Assembly: GCA_947491945.1 (NCBI GenBank)
Contig: CANLLN010000017.1
Location: 43,043 to 107,042, forward strand
Reading direction: 5' to 3'
From: an uncultured Carboxylicivirga sp.
GTDB lineage: Bacteria; Bacteroidota; Bacteroidia; Bacteroidales; Marinilabiliaceae
DNA: 64,000 nt
Shown here: piece after piece, positions 29,865 to 38,917 of the stretch
Numbering within the stretch: position 1 is the first letter of the stretch
Layout: every line of letters begins with the position of its first letter
Program-made: the position numbers and the translations under genes
Notes under the pieces: model-generated
The model's database searches: none
Told to the model about the DNA's origin: nothing
The model's input: the letters and a program-made list of their open reading frames with translations, nothing else

Positions 29865-32690
29865 ATGATAAATGTGATAACTAAATACAAGATAAAAGCA
29901 TTATGGGCGGCTGCTCTGATTCTTGGTTCGACCTGTTTTATACAGGCTCAGGAAAAAGATTCAGTTGAGGTAAAAAGTAGCTCCATAATAATTCCTGGCA
30001 ACCAAATTGTTGTACAGGATGTTAATAATCCAAAATTGACTGCCAATGTGCCAGGCAATGAAATATCGCTACCCGAGACATCGGTTAATAACTTGCTCTT
30101 CGGACGTGTACCTGGCTTAATTGCCGTGGATCAGAATGGTGAGCCTGGTAATAATATTGCACAGCTCCTAATAAGAGGGAAAGCGTCATTTAGCCGAAAT
30201 GAAATTGTTGTTTTCGTCGATGGCTTTCAGGTAGACATGAACTACTTTTCAGAAATGACAGCCCAGGAAATCGAGTGCATTGAAGTATTAAAAGATGGCC
30301 ATTCATTAGCATCTTTTGGAATGCGTGGTGCCAACGGAGTGCTATGGGTCACAACCAAAAGAGGACAAATAGGAAAACCTGTCTTTAATGTTAACCTACG
30401 GGGAGGGATGCAGCAATTAGCTTATCTTTTAAAACCACTTGGTAGAGAGCAGTACGCCTCGTTATACAACGAAGCTTTTAGCAACGATAACGGGCGTGTG
30501 TGGTCTCCGGTATATGATAATACAAATATGGCAAATTTGCCTGATGTGGATTGGTTTGACGAGGTGCTTAAAGAATCAAGTTCCTATTATGATGCCAATG
30601 TATCGGTTAATGGAGGCACTGAAAAAGCTCGCTACTATATTAATTTTGGATATGTAGGTCAAAATGGATTCTATGATATTCCAACGAATGATACACTAGC
30701 CAACTCTAATTATCAGCGTTTTAATATGCGGGCAAATGTTGATGTTCAACTGTTGCCATTTATGGACGCTAAAATTGATGTTGGAGGACGTATTGTTGAT
30801 AAGAAAAGACCGAATCGCCCTTATAATAACCTTTGGAACGAGATGGCTACCTATCCCAATATGGTATATCCGGCACGTTATGAAGACGGGACTTGGCCAG
30901 GAACACCAATCCATAATTTCAATCCGCTGGCTTCGATAAATGCACTTGGTCGTCGCTCAACACATGAACGCACCGTTCAGTTTAACTTTGAACTTAAGCA
31001 ACGGCTTGATATGATTTTGGAAGGTTTATATGCTTCTCAGGCCGTGTCGTTAAGTAGTTGGACTCGTGATGGAGCAAGTAATACGCGCAATTATGCCCGT
31101 TATTTCGATGGGGTTAAACAGACAACTGATGAGGATACACCCTATGAGCGTAACGAAGATCGTGGGCAGAACCAATGGAACTGGCAGCATTTTTCGGCAT
31201 CAATTGGGTATACCAAACAAACGGGCTTACATTCGTTTGATGCCTTGACAAATATCTTGTACAACACGTATAATACAGATATCAGCACCAATGGCGCAGC
31301 TGGTAAGTGGACTGAATATAACTATCTGAATTGGAGTGGAGTAGCTAATTATGCTTACGGCAGTCGTTACTCTGCTTCTGTGTCTTTTGCTGCAGCCGCT
31401 TCCGATAATTACCACGAGTCAAATCGCTGGCATCTTTATCCGGCTTTGGCACTGGGATGGAATATTTCCAGCGAAACATTTTTGAAAGATATGTCGTCCA
31501 TTGATTTACTTAAGTTGACGGTATCAGCTGGAAAAAATGGTTTTGACCCAATGAAAGCAAACCGTAATCTGTATAAATCCTATTATTACAATCAGGGTGG
31601 CATACGACTCGGCGACCCTAATTCGTCACATGTATCCGGTATGATGCCTATGTACATTGCCAATGAAGGTATTTCTCCCGAGGAAAGTATGAAATATGAT
31701 CTGGGTCTTCAATTGGGTTTGTTCAAGCATTTTGAGTTGAATGCAGCGCTTTTTGTAGAAAAGCGTAAGGGAATAGTTAGCCAGGATTGGACACTGCCAC
31801 CAACTGCAGGTATCACTAATCCCCAGTATGTTAATATTGGTGAAGTAAGCAATAAAGGATTTGACCTGGAGCTTAACTGGAGTCAGACTATCAATGATTT
31901 TTCATACTCTGTCGGAGCCATGGCTATGTATTATAAAAACAATATCGATCGGATGGCAGAAGTGGTAACCTTACCGGCCTTAGCTCGCACCAACAAAGAA
32001 ATTGGTGTGGTAATGGGTTATGAAGCTATCGGTTTTTATGATGTGGATGATTTTGACCAAAATGGTCAGTTGAAACCTGAGTTACCCCGACCTTCATTCG
32101 GTCAGGTACAACCAGGAGATATCAAATATCGCGATCTTTTAGAGGATAATGTGATTGACGACAATGATAAATCGGTTATTGGTAATCCCATCTTTCCCGA
32201 AATGGTTTATAGCTTCAATGCGGGCATAGCATACAAAGGCTTTGATGTTTTTGTTTTATTTGAAGGAACTAATGGTAGTGAGTTCAATCTTCTGAATATT
32301 CCTTCAAAAAGTATTGCTTTTCGGGATTTCGGAACAGCATACCCAATAGCGCAAAACAGATGGGCTTATTATCCTGAAGCAGGAATAGATACAAGATCCG
32401 TTGCAACATTTCCTCGTTTGTCATTAGATAACAATAATCACAATTACCAGAATTCAACAGTGTGGATGGCCGATGGTGATTATTTGAGGATGCGTAACCT
32501 GGTGATTGGCTATACGCTTCCTGAAAGCCTTACACAACGTTGGGGCATCTCAAAAATGCGATTTGAACTAACAGGTATGAACCTATTGACAATTAGTAAA
32601 TCACTTGATGAGTTTGATATTGACCCAACGGCGCCCGATGGACACCCGGTCATTAAATCATACAACTTAGGATGTTCGCTTACTTTCTAA
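29865..32690 (+). CDS. SusC-type TonB-dependent transporter 2 (short)
   Basis: This 941-residue outer-membrane transporter has a signal peptide ending FIQAQ (about residue 29), plug domain with IEVLKDGHSLASFGMRGANG (about 140-165) and barrel ending LGCSLTF. It lacks the N-terminal carboxypeptidase-regulatory domain and the clear TonB-box stretch seen in transporter 1, which explains the 150-residue difference. Similar shortened SusC proteins are known. It may take a smaller or differently sulfated fragment of the same glycan. Overlaps the formal frame of the next gene, whose true start is 32702. Confidence 0.93.
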   Translation: MINVITKYKIKALWAAALILGSTCFIQAQEKDSVEVKSSSIIIPGNQIVVQDVNNPKLTANVPGNEISLPETSVNNLLFGRVPGLIAVDQNGEPGNNIAQLLIRGKASFSRNEIVVFVDGFQVDMNYFSEMTAQEIECIEVLKDGHSLASFGMRGANGVLWVTTKRGQIGKPVFNVNLRGGMQQLAYLLKPLGREQYASLYNEAFSNDNGRVWSPVYDNTNMANLPDVDWFDEVLKESSSYYDANVSVNGGTEKARYYINFGYVGQNGFYDIPTNDTLANSNYQRFNMRANVDVQLLPFMDAKIDVGGRIVDKKRPNRPYNNLWNEMATYPNMVYPARYEDGTWPGTPIHNFNPLASINALGRRSTHERTVQFNFELKQRLDMILEGLYASQAVSLSSWTRDGASNTRNYARYFDGVKQTTDEDTPYERNEDRGQNQWNWQHFSASIGYTKQTGLHSFDALTNILYNTYNTDISTNGAAGKWTEYNYLNWSGVANYAYGSRYSASVSFAAAASDNYHESNRWHLYPALALGWNISSETFLKDMSSIDLLKLTVSAGKNGFDPMKANRNLYKSYYYNQGGIRLGDPNSSHVSGMMPMYIANEGISPEESMKYDLGLQLGLFKHFELNAALFVEKRKGIVSQDWTLPPTAGITNPQYVNIGEVSNKGFDLELNWSQTINDFSYSVGAMAMYYKNNIDRMAEVVTLPALARTNKEIGVVMGYEAIGFYDVDDFDQNGQLKPELPRPSFGQVQPGDIKYRDLLEDNVIDDNDKSVIGNPIFPEMVYSFNAGIAYKGFDVFVLFEGTNGSEFNLLNIPSKSIAFRDFGTAYPIAQNRWAYYPEAGIDTRSVATFPRLSLDNNNHNYQNSTVWMADGDYLRMRNLVIGYTLPESLTQRWGISKMRFELTGMNLLTISKSLDEFDIDPTAPDGHPVIKSYNLGCSLTF

Positions 32691-32701
32691 AACGTGAAAA
32701 C

Positions 32702-34363
32702 ATGAAACAATCAATTAAATATATCATTGGATTTGTGTTGGCATTGGCCTCACTCGTAAGTTGTGAGTTAGATACAAAAGATGATTTCTTTCATACGGAT
32801 GAAACATTACACACAACTTATGGATACTTGTTTGGATTTACCCATAGAGCTTATACTTATGTTCCAAACGGTTTTAACGCAATAGATAACAACTTATTTG
32901 CGGCAGTGAGCGATGAAGCGCAGTATGTTACTACAACCTCCAATTCACAGTTATTTAATGAAGGTAGTTGGAGTAAATATAAAAACCCCGGCGACAAATT
33001 TGCTTATATGTATCAAGGTATACATGATGTTAACTATGCCTTGGAAAATACTGGCGACTACAAAGATGTATTGCTTATCGGACGTGATACTACAACTACT
33101 CAAGGAAAAGATAATTATGAACTGGATGTAGAAGATATGGCTTGGTTAAGGGCAGAAATGAAAGCCTTGAAAGCCTTTTACTATCTGGAACTATTTCAAC
33201 GCTATGGTGGAGTCCCCCTGATTGACGAAACAAATGATCAGGATCCGGAAGCAATTAATTTACCCCGTGCATCTGTTACAGAGGTAGTTGGTGAAATTGT
33301 TTCGCTTATCGATGAGGTGAGTGGAAGTTTAGTGACTGATTGGAATGCAACTGGTTTCAAAACACGGGCTGGTCGGATGACACAAGGCGCTGCACTATCT
33401 GTTAAAGCAAGAGCTTTATTGTATTATGCGAGCCCTCTGTTTAATCCAGACAATAATTCAGAGCGTTGGCAGAAAGCCGCAAAAGCAGCTCATGATGTTA
33501 TTGAAACAAATCTGTACAGTCTAGATAATTCTTATGAGGGTTTATTTAAAGGAAGTAATACAAGTACAAGCCCTGAGGTTATTTGGGCATTACGATTAGG
33601 TCAAACAAATTTGTTAGAGAAGAGCAATTACCCAATTGCAACACCTGGCGGGCAAACAGGGATAGCCCCATGTCATAATTTGGTTGATGCCTATGAGTTT
33701 AAAGGTGCTCCTACTGGCGATATGTGGAGCAATAAGGATCCTCGTTTCTATGCCACCATACTTAAAAATGGCGATACCTGGAATGGACGTACCCTACAGG
33801 TGTATGAAGGAGGAACTGATGACCCAGCTAACAACAATGCATCTCCAACTGGTTATTACCTTAAAAAGTTTTTAAATGAAAATCTTGACTTAACGGTTAA
33901 TTCATCTGACGTAAGGAGTTGGATACTATTTAGGTATGCCGAGACTTTATTGACTTATGCCGAGGCTATGAACGAGGCCTACGGACCGGATAATAATAGT
34001 GGTTATCGCTATACGGCTCGAGAAGCACTTAATATTGTAAGAGCACGACCTGGCGTAGAAATGCCTGCTGTTGATAATGGTGAAGATCAGAATACGTTGC
34101 GTGAAGCCATAAAACATGAACGTCGTATTGAATTGGCATTCGAAGGACACCGCTACATGGATCTAAAACGTTGGAAAGATGCTGAGGTAGTATTGAATCA
34201 GTCTGTTAGCGGAGTTAAACAAGGTGAGGGTACACCATTGAGCTATGAAGTTGTTCAAGTAGCCGAACGATATTTCGATGCTTCAAAAATGTATCTCTAT
34301 CCAATTTTAGAAAGCAATATTGTACGCTCTGATTATGTTTTGGAACAAAATCCCAACTGGTAA
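32702..34363 (+). CDS. SusD-type glycan-binding lipoprotein 2
   Basis: The 553-residue lipoprotein (lipobox LASLVSC, Cys20) starts at ATG 32702, 12 bp after the stop of transporter 2; an in-frame upstream start at 32672 would overlap that gene and spoil the signal peptide. Helical repeat motifs include AEMKALKAFYYLELFQRYGG and the C-terminal INLPRASV region, then RRIELAFEGHRYMDLKRW and the end VLEQNPNW, all typical of SusD proteins. Forms the second transporter pair. Confidence 0.94.
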   Translation: MKQSIKYIIGFVLALASLVSCELDTKDDFFHTDETLHTTYGYLFGFTHRAYTYVPNGFNAIDNNLFAAVSDEAQYVTTTSNSQLFNEGSWSKYKNPGDKFAYMYQGIHDVNYALENTGDYKDVLLIGRDTTTTQGKDNYELDVEDMAWLRAEMKALKAFYYLELFQRYGGVPLIDETNDQDPEAINLPRASVTEVVGEIVSLIDEVSGSLVTDWNATGFKTRAGRMTQGAALSVKARALLYYASPLFNPDNNSERWQKAAKAAHDVIETNLYSLDNSYEGLFKGSNTSTSPEVIWALRLGQTNLLEKSNYPIATPGGQTGIAPCHNLVDAYEFKGAPTGDMWSNKDPRFYATILKNGDTWNGRTLQVYEGGTDDPANNNASPTGYYLKKFLNENLDLTVNSSDVRSWILFRYAETLLTYAEAMNEAYGPDNNSGYRYTAREALNIVRARPGVEMPAVDNGEDQNTLREAIKHERRIELAFEGHRYMDLKRWKDAEVVLNQSVSGVKQGEGTPLSYEVVQVAERYFDASKMYLYPILESNIVRSDYVLEQNPNW

Positions 34364-34456
34364 TAATATTGTTGTTGACGAAGTTTGCCACATAACTAGT
34401 TCAATAAGAGCGAAATGGCAAGTTTTCGATGGCAATGAAAAGTAAATTTAAGACTT

Positions 34457-34978
34457 ATGAAAAGATTAATAAATAATATAGGTGTTCTCTTAATACTTGC
34501 TTTGTTTTTTGGTGCTTGTGAAAAATCAGCAGGTGATGAAGAGTGGGGAATAGCTAAAATCTATATGCCACAAGCTAATTATGAACCCTACATTACAACA
34601 CTTCAACAGCCAGGTGCAACTTGTAAAATTGATGAGGAAAATAATAAATTATTAATATTCTTAGGAGTATATAGATCTGGCTTACAAGATTTGAATGCCT
34701 ATAGTGTTGATGTTTATACCAGTGTTAGTACTCAGGACGGAGTAACGCCTCTTCCTAATGGCATGTACGATGTTCCATCAGAAGTGACATGTCCTTCAGG
34801 TGAACGTGATGCTTCTTTTTACTTAAAAGTTGATTTAGCCTTTTTACAAAGTAATATAGGTACAGATTATGCTATAGCTGTAGGTATAGAAAATCCCAGC
34901 AAATATGAACTGAATTCCGATTTATCGGTAGCTGAAATTAAAATTACAACCTCTGCACTCTTCCATCCAGGAGAGTAG
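34457..34978 (+). CDS. DUF1735-like surface glycan-binding lipoprotein
   Basis: The 173-residue lipoprotein has the lipobox FFGAC (Cys21). The rest is one beta-rich domain containing KIYMPQAN and SVDVYTSVS, resembling the N-terminal domain of BT_3987-like (DUF1735) proteins that often follow SusD and act as surface glycan-binding proteins. Here only that single domain is present, without a C-terminal laminin-G-like or other binding domain. Its 3' end is part of a strong terminator. Confidence 0.7.
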   Translation: MKRLINNIGVLLILALFFGACEKSAGDEEWGIAKIYMPQANYEPYITTLQQPGATCKIDEENNKLLIFLGVYRSGLQDLNAYSVDVYTSVSTQDGVTPLPNGMYDVPSEVTCPSGERDASFYLKVDLAFLQSNIGTDYAIAVGIENPSKYELNSDLSVAEIKITTSALFHPGE

Positions 34979-34998
34979 CAGAGGTACTCTCTTTTTAA
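34950..34998 (+). terminator. Internal terminator/attenuator of the PUL operon
   Basis: CCTCTGC (34950-34956) and ACTCT (34957-34961) pair with AGAGT (34972-34976) and GCAGAGG (34978-34984), with a one-base bulge, followed by CTCTTTTTAA. It overlaps the 3' end of the DUF1735-like gene and should reduce read-through into the downstream binding protein and sulfatase genes. Confidence 0.75.
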
Positions 34999-35023
34999 TA
35001 ATTACCTAAAAAAATCTATTGTT

Positions 35024-35860
35024 ATGAAAAGAATTTTACTAGTGTTAATGGTGGCCGTAGCAACTTCCTCTTTTAGCTATGCCCAACAAAATTTATTGAG
35101 CAACTGGGGTTTTGAAGAAGGAACCGATGATGGTAGCACATGGAATGCCACAGCATGGACTGTAGACGGCGCGAATAGTACTGTCTGGTTTAAAGTTACA
35201 GATAACGAAAACGATATATCTCCAAATTCTGGGTCATATATGCTAAGGGCAAATTTGCAGCGTTCAGATAATTTGCCACAAGCAAAGTTTGAACAGGAAG
35301 TCCAATTAGTAAATGGCAAAAGCTATGGACTCGGATTTTGGGCAAACCTTTATAGCCCCTCAACCACTTCTGAAAAGATCATAGTGCAGGCTATAGACAT
35401 TGATGGTAATTGGACATACCTTATTGACCAACAAGAAGTAATCGTAAATAGTGGAAGTTGGCAATATATTTCATTTGACTTTGATTATAGTGGTGATGAT
35501 GTTGCTGCAACGGACGAATGGGTTAAGATTAAATTTTCTTTTGCAGTAGGCGGTACTCAAAATGCAAAAATATTCTTTGACGATATTAAACTTGTTGAAG
35601 GTACTGCTACATCGATTAATGATGCAGAGGTGTTGGACGTTAATATATACCCAAATCCGGCAACTGATGTATTAAATGTACAGGTTGAAGATGGCGTAAT
35701 TGGAGTTGTGGAGCTGTTCAACCTATCCGGTCAAAAAGTATTATCGAAGAATATAAATGGAAATTCGGTTATTCCTGTTGATGGCATTGGAGATGGTTTA
35801 TATGTTATGAAGATTAGCAGTAGTAAAGGTAACTATACCTCAAAAGTTGTAATAAGATAA
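35024..35860 (+). CDS. Secreted carbohydrate-binding protein with T9SS tail
   Basis: This 278-residue protein has a signal peptide ending SFSYAQ (about residue 21). Residues 22-190 form one beta-sandwich beginning NLLSNWGFEEGTDDGSTW and ending FFDDIKLVEG, the pattern of CBM4/9-like carbohydrate-binding modules. Residues 205-278 are a T9SS type A sorting domain (NIYPNPATDVLNVQV, then GQKVLSKNI and GLYVMKIS). No catalytic domain is attached, so it is likely a surface binding protein that holds the glycan near the exported GH-A enzyme. It lies between two hairpin terminators, so it may be expressed as its own unit. Confidence 0.8.
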   Translation: MKRILLVLMVAVATSSFSYAQQNLLSNWGFEEGTDDGSTWNATAWTVDGANSTVWFKVTDNENDISPNSGSYMLRANLQRSDNLPQAKFEQEVQLVNGKSYGLGFWANLYSPSTTSEKIIVQAIDIDGNWTYLIDQQEVIVNSGSWQYISFDFDYSGDDVAATDEWVKIKFSFAVGGTQNAKIFFDDIKLVEGTATSINDAEVLDVNIYPNPATDVLNVQVEDGVIGVVELFNLSGQKVLSKNINGNSVIPVDGIGDGLYVMKISSSKGNYTSKVVIR

Positions 35861-35880
35861 TCTGGATTTTAAATATTGTA

Positions 35881-35908
35881 AAGAAGAGCGGGTATGTCCG
35901 TTCTTCTT
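35881..35908 (+). terminator. Hairpin after the carbohydrate-binding gene
   Basis: An 11-bp stem with one G-T pair (35881-35891 with 35898-35908) and loop GTATGT, followed by TGCTTTACGTTTT. The T run is weak, so partial read-through into the sulfatase genes is likely. Confidence 0.6.
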
Positions 35909-35935
35909 TGCTTTACGTTTTAATTGCTAAATAAA

Positions 35936-37405
35936 ATGGATAAGAAAAGGGCGTTTGTTAAGGTTGTTTTTGTCCTTTTAATATGTTGGTCTTTAGGGGC
36001 TAGTGCGCAAAATAAATATAATATTCTATTTGTAGCAATCGATGATTTAAGACCTGAATTAAATTGCTATGGAGAGAGTGAAATAATTAGTCCGAACATT
36101 GATAAATTGGCTGAAACAGGTGTTGTTTTTAAGAATGCCTATTGCCAACAAGCTTTGTGTGGGCCTTCACGTTTGAGCCTGATGACTGGTGTGCACCCTG
36201 ACCGTTTGGGAGTTTATGGAATGAGTGGTTCAAACCCTATAGAATGGCGGGAAACTAGAAAAGGTTTGACCAGTTTATCGGAACATTTACGCAATAATGG
36301 CTATTATGCCATCGGGTTCGGTAAGATATATGATAATCGTTTGGGCTTAGATAAGGGTTATTCGTGGGACAGTTTCGATGAGGGATGGAGAAGTATGTTT
36401 AAAGATCCGAATAATCAGGCAATCAGTCAGCGAATTAATAAGGCCTACAAAAACGGCCAGCAACCAATTGAAAAAAAACCTGCTTTGGAGTGTTTTGAAG
36501 TGAACGATGACTTCTATACCGATGGCAGTATTACAAAAAAAGCCGAACAGTTTTTGGATACTTGTCAAGGGGATAAGCCATTCTTTCTGGCAGTTGGCTA
36601 TAATCGACCTCATTTGCCTTTTGTGGCACCCAAGAAGTACTGGGATTTATACGATCGCGAAATGATTTCAATGCCGGAGGTGACACAGCCTCCCCTTGGT
36701 CATACCTCTTATACCCTTTCGCCTTATAAAGAGATATTTGACTATGACGTAAAAGAGCCTAATAACCCCGAAGTGGCAAGAGAGTTAAGGCATGGATATT
36801 TTGCGTGTGTAAGTTATGTCGATCACTTGGTGGGGCGCTTAATAAAAAAGTTGAAAGAAAAAGATATGCTCGATAACACTATTATTGTACTTTGGGGTGA
36901 CCATGGTTTTAAGCTAGGGGATTATAGTGAATGGGCAAAAGCAACCAACCTTGAACTGGATGCCCGGGTACCTCTGATCATAAAAGTGCCACAAGCATCC
37001 AATATTGGAAATGCTTCTTGCTCAATGGTTGAACTTGTTGACCTGATGCCTACTTTATGCGAACTAAACGGTATTGACATACCTGCTCAGGCCGAAGGTG
37101 TAAGTCTAGTGCCTGTTTTAAAAGGAAAGAGAAAAACGGTGCGCAAATTTGCCTTGTCGCAATTCCCTAGGGGCAAAAATGTAATGGGTTACTCAATTCG
37201 AACAGAAGAATGGCGTTATACTCGTTGGGTCAGTCGACAAAATGGCGAGCTTTTGGAAGACGAATTGTATCAACTAAATGGCAGTGATAAATACGAGAGA
37301 AACAATGTAGTGGAACAACACCCATCGATCCAAAAGAAACTGGCCAAATATATAAGGAAGTATAGAAACAATGCCACTGTCTGGCAAGGAGAAACTATAG
37401 ACTAA
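35936..37405 (+). CDS. Sulfatase 1 (S1 family, iduronate-2-sulfatase-like)
   Basis: The 489-residue secreted sulfatase has a signal peptide ending GASAQ. The formylglycine motif CGPSRLSLMTG puts the modified Cys at residue 75; the metal site starts AIDDLRPE, and LWGDHGFKLGD carries later metal ligands. Overall pattern (NILFVAIDDLRPEL, YCQQALCGPSR) matches the S1_7/iduronate-2-sulfatase-like group. A sulfatase-maturing enzyme is needed and is not in this window. ATG 35936 is used; the frame can start at TTG 35924 but that adds nothing. Three bases separate it from sulfatase 2. Confidence 0.93.
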   Translation: MDKKRAFVKVVFVLLICWSLGASAQNKYNILFVAIDDLRPELNCYGESEIISPNIDKLAETGVVFKNAYCQQALCGPSRLSLMTGVHPDRLGVYGMSGSNPIEWRETRKGLTSLSEHLRNNGYYAIGFGKIYDNRLGLDKGYSWDSFDEGWRSMFKDPNNQAISQRINKAYKNGQQPIEKKPALECFEVNDDFYTDGSITKKAEQFLDTCQGDKPFFLAVGYNRPHLPFVAPKKYWDLYDREMISMPEVTQPPLGHTSYTLSPYKEIFDYDVKEPNNPEVARELRHGYFACVSYVDHLVGRLIKKLKEKDMLDNTIIVLWGDHGFKLGDYSEWAKATNLELDARVPLIIKVPQASNIGNASCSMVELVDLMPTLCELNGIDIPAQAEGVSLVPVLKGKRKTVRKFALSQFPRGKNVMGYSIRTEEWRYTRWVSRQNGELLEDELYQLNGSDKYERNNVVEQHPSIQKKLAKYIRKYRNNATVWQGETID

Positions 37406-37408
37406 ATA

Positions 37409-38905
37409 ATGATGATCGGTAGAGTAGCAAGTTTAATACTGTTTTCCTGGATGTTTTGGGGAAGTAGCATGGCACAAAACAGCCAACCCAACGTCCTGTT
37501 CATTGCGATTGACGATTTGCGGGATTATGTAGGTTATGCCAAAACTTTTTCAAAGGTTAGAACCCCAAATATCGACCGATTGTCAAAGATGGGTGTTTCG
37601 TTTACAAATGCCTATTGTCAGGCTCCGATGTGTGCTGCTTCCCGTAATAGTTTGTTAACGGGTATCTACCCGTTTAACAGTGGAGCCTATGGTTTTCAAA
37701 AACGGAAGGAAATGCCCGCTTTGGATGTAATTACTTTGCCAGAACACTTTAAAAACAACGGCTATTATGTTGTCGGAACAGGTAAAATTCACCATGGCAG
37801 CGATTACGACGGGCACGGTTGTTCTCCGGAAGAATGGGATGAATATTGGCCTTCGGTTAGCTCACCACGTGATGGCTCTCATGGTAAACCTATAGAATCT
37901 GAATTTAAACAGCCATGGGGGCATTTTAAATTTGGCCCTACAGATAGTGGAGACGAAGCGGAAGGGGATCACCGACATGGGGAATGGGCCGTTAATAGAC
38001 TGAAAAAAGGATTTAACCAACCATTTTTTATGGCAGTAGGTTTTTTCCGACCTCATTTACCTTGGTTTGTGCCCGAAAAGTACTTTGAGCAATTTCCGGT
38101 TGATGGTTTGAGTCCTGTAATAAAAAAAGAAAATGACCTGAATGATGTGCCTGCAGCAGCTGAATTTTTTGGACATTTTATGCATGTAGGCCGTTATGCC
38201 TATGACGTTGAAATAACTCAAAAAGAATGGCATCAGGAGGCTTTGCAGGCATATCTTGCTTCAGTTGCATTTACTGACAAACAAGTTGGCAAGGTGCTGG
38301 ATGCGCTCGAAAACAGTCCGTATGCCAATAATACGATTATTGTGCTTTGGACCGACCATGGTTTTCACCTTGGAGAAAAACAAACCTGGAGTAAATTTAC
38401 GTTGTGGCGAGAATCAGCAAGGGTACCGTTGATTATCAGTGCCCCGGGAATGTCCAAAAACAGTATTTGTAAACAACCGGTGCAACTCATTGACTTGTAC
38501 CCTACGCTTAATACCTTATGCAGCTTGCCATTAGCTGGACACGAAGAAGGAAACAATATAAAGCCATTGTTGAGAAATCCAAAGGCAAACTGGAAGCACC
38601 CTGCAATTACCGTAGCTGGGAAAAATAATTATGCTATTTCCACCGACAAATGGCGCTATATCAGTTATTTTAATGGAGATGAAGAGCTTTATCAAATTGA
38701 AGAAGATCCACATGAGTGGAACAACCTGGCTCCTAATCCGAAATATGGTAAAGTAGTGCAGAAACTTCGTAAGTATATACCCACTGGTGGTGTAGATAAT
38801 TACCCAGGTTCAACTTTACCTGTGTATTACGATAGGAATACATGGGATATAGAACAAATTACTAAACGTTCGATACAACAATATCAACAAAGAAAACAAA
38901 AGTAA
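37409..38905 (+). CDS. Sulfatase 2 (S1 family)
   Basis: This 498-residue secreted sulfatase has a signal peptide ending SSMAQ. The active-site motif is CAASRNSLLTG, with the modified Cys at residue 75; alanine in place of proline at the third position is accepted in S1 enzymes. Metal-binding AIDDLRDY and LWTDHGFHLGEKQ are present. It resembles sulfatase 1 in layout but differs widely in the middle region, so it probably acts on another sulfate position. It is followed by sulfatase 3 after 12 bp. Confidence 0.93.
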   Translation: MMIGRVASLILFSWMFWGSSMAQNSQPNVLFIAIDDLRDYVGYAKTFSKVRTPNIDRLSKMGVSFTNAYCQAPMCAASRNSLLTGIYPFNSGAYGFQKRKEMPALDVITLPEHFKNNGYYVVGTGKIHHGSDYDGHGCSPEEWDEYWPSVSSPRDGSHGKPIESEFKQPWGHFKFGPTDSGDEAEGDHRHGEWAVNRLKKGFNQPFFMAVGFFRPHLPWFVPEKYFEQFPVDGLSPVIKKENDLNDVPAAAEFFGHFMHVGRYAYDVEITQKEWHQEALQAYLASVAFTDKQVGKVLDALENSPYANNTIIVLWTDHGFHLGEKQTWSKFTLWRESARVPLIISAPGMSKNSICKQPVQLIDLYPTLNTLCSLPLAGHEEGNNIKPLLRNPKANWKHPAITVAGKNNYAISTDKWRYISYFNGDEELYQIEEDPHEWNNLAPNPKYGKVVQKLRKYIPTGGVDNYPGSTLPVYYDRNTWDIEQITKRSIQQYQQRKQK

Positions 38906-38917
38906 TAAAAAGGAAGA

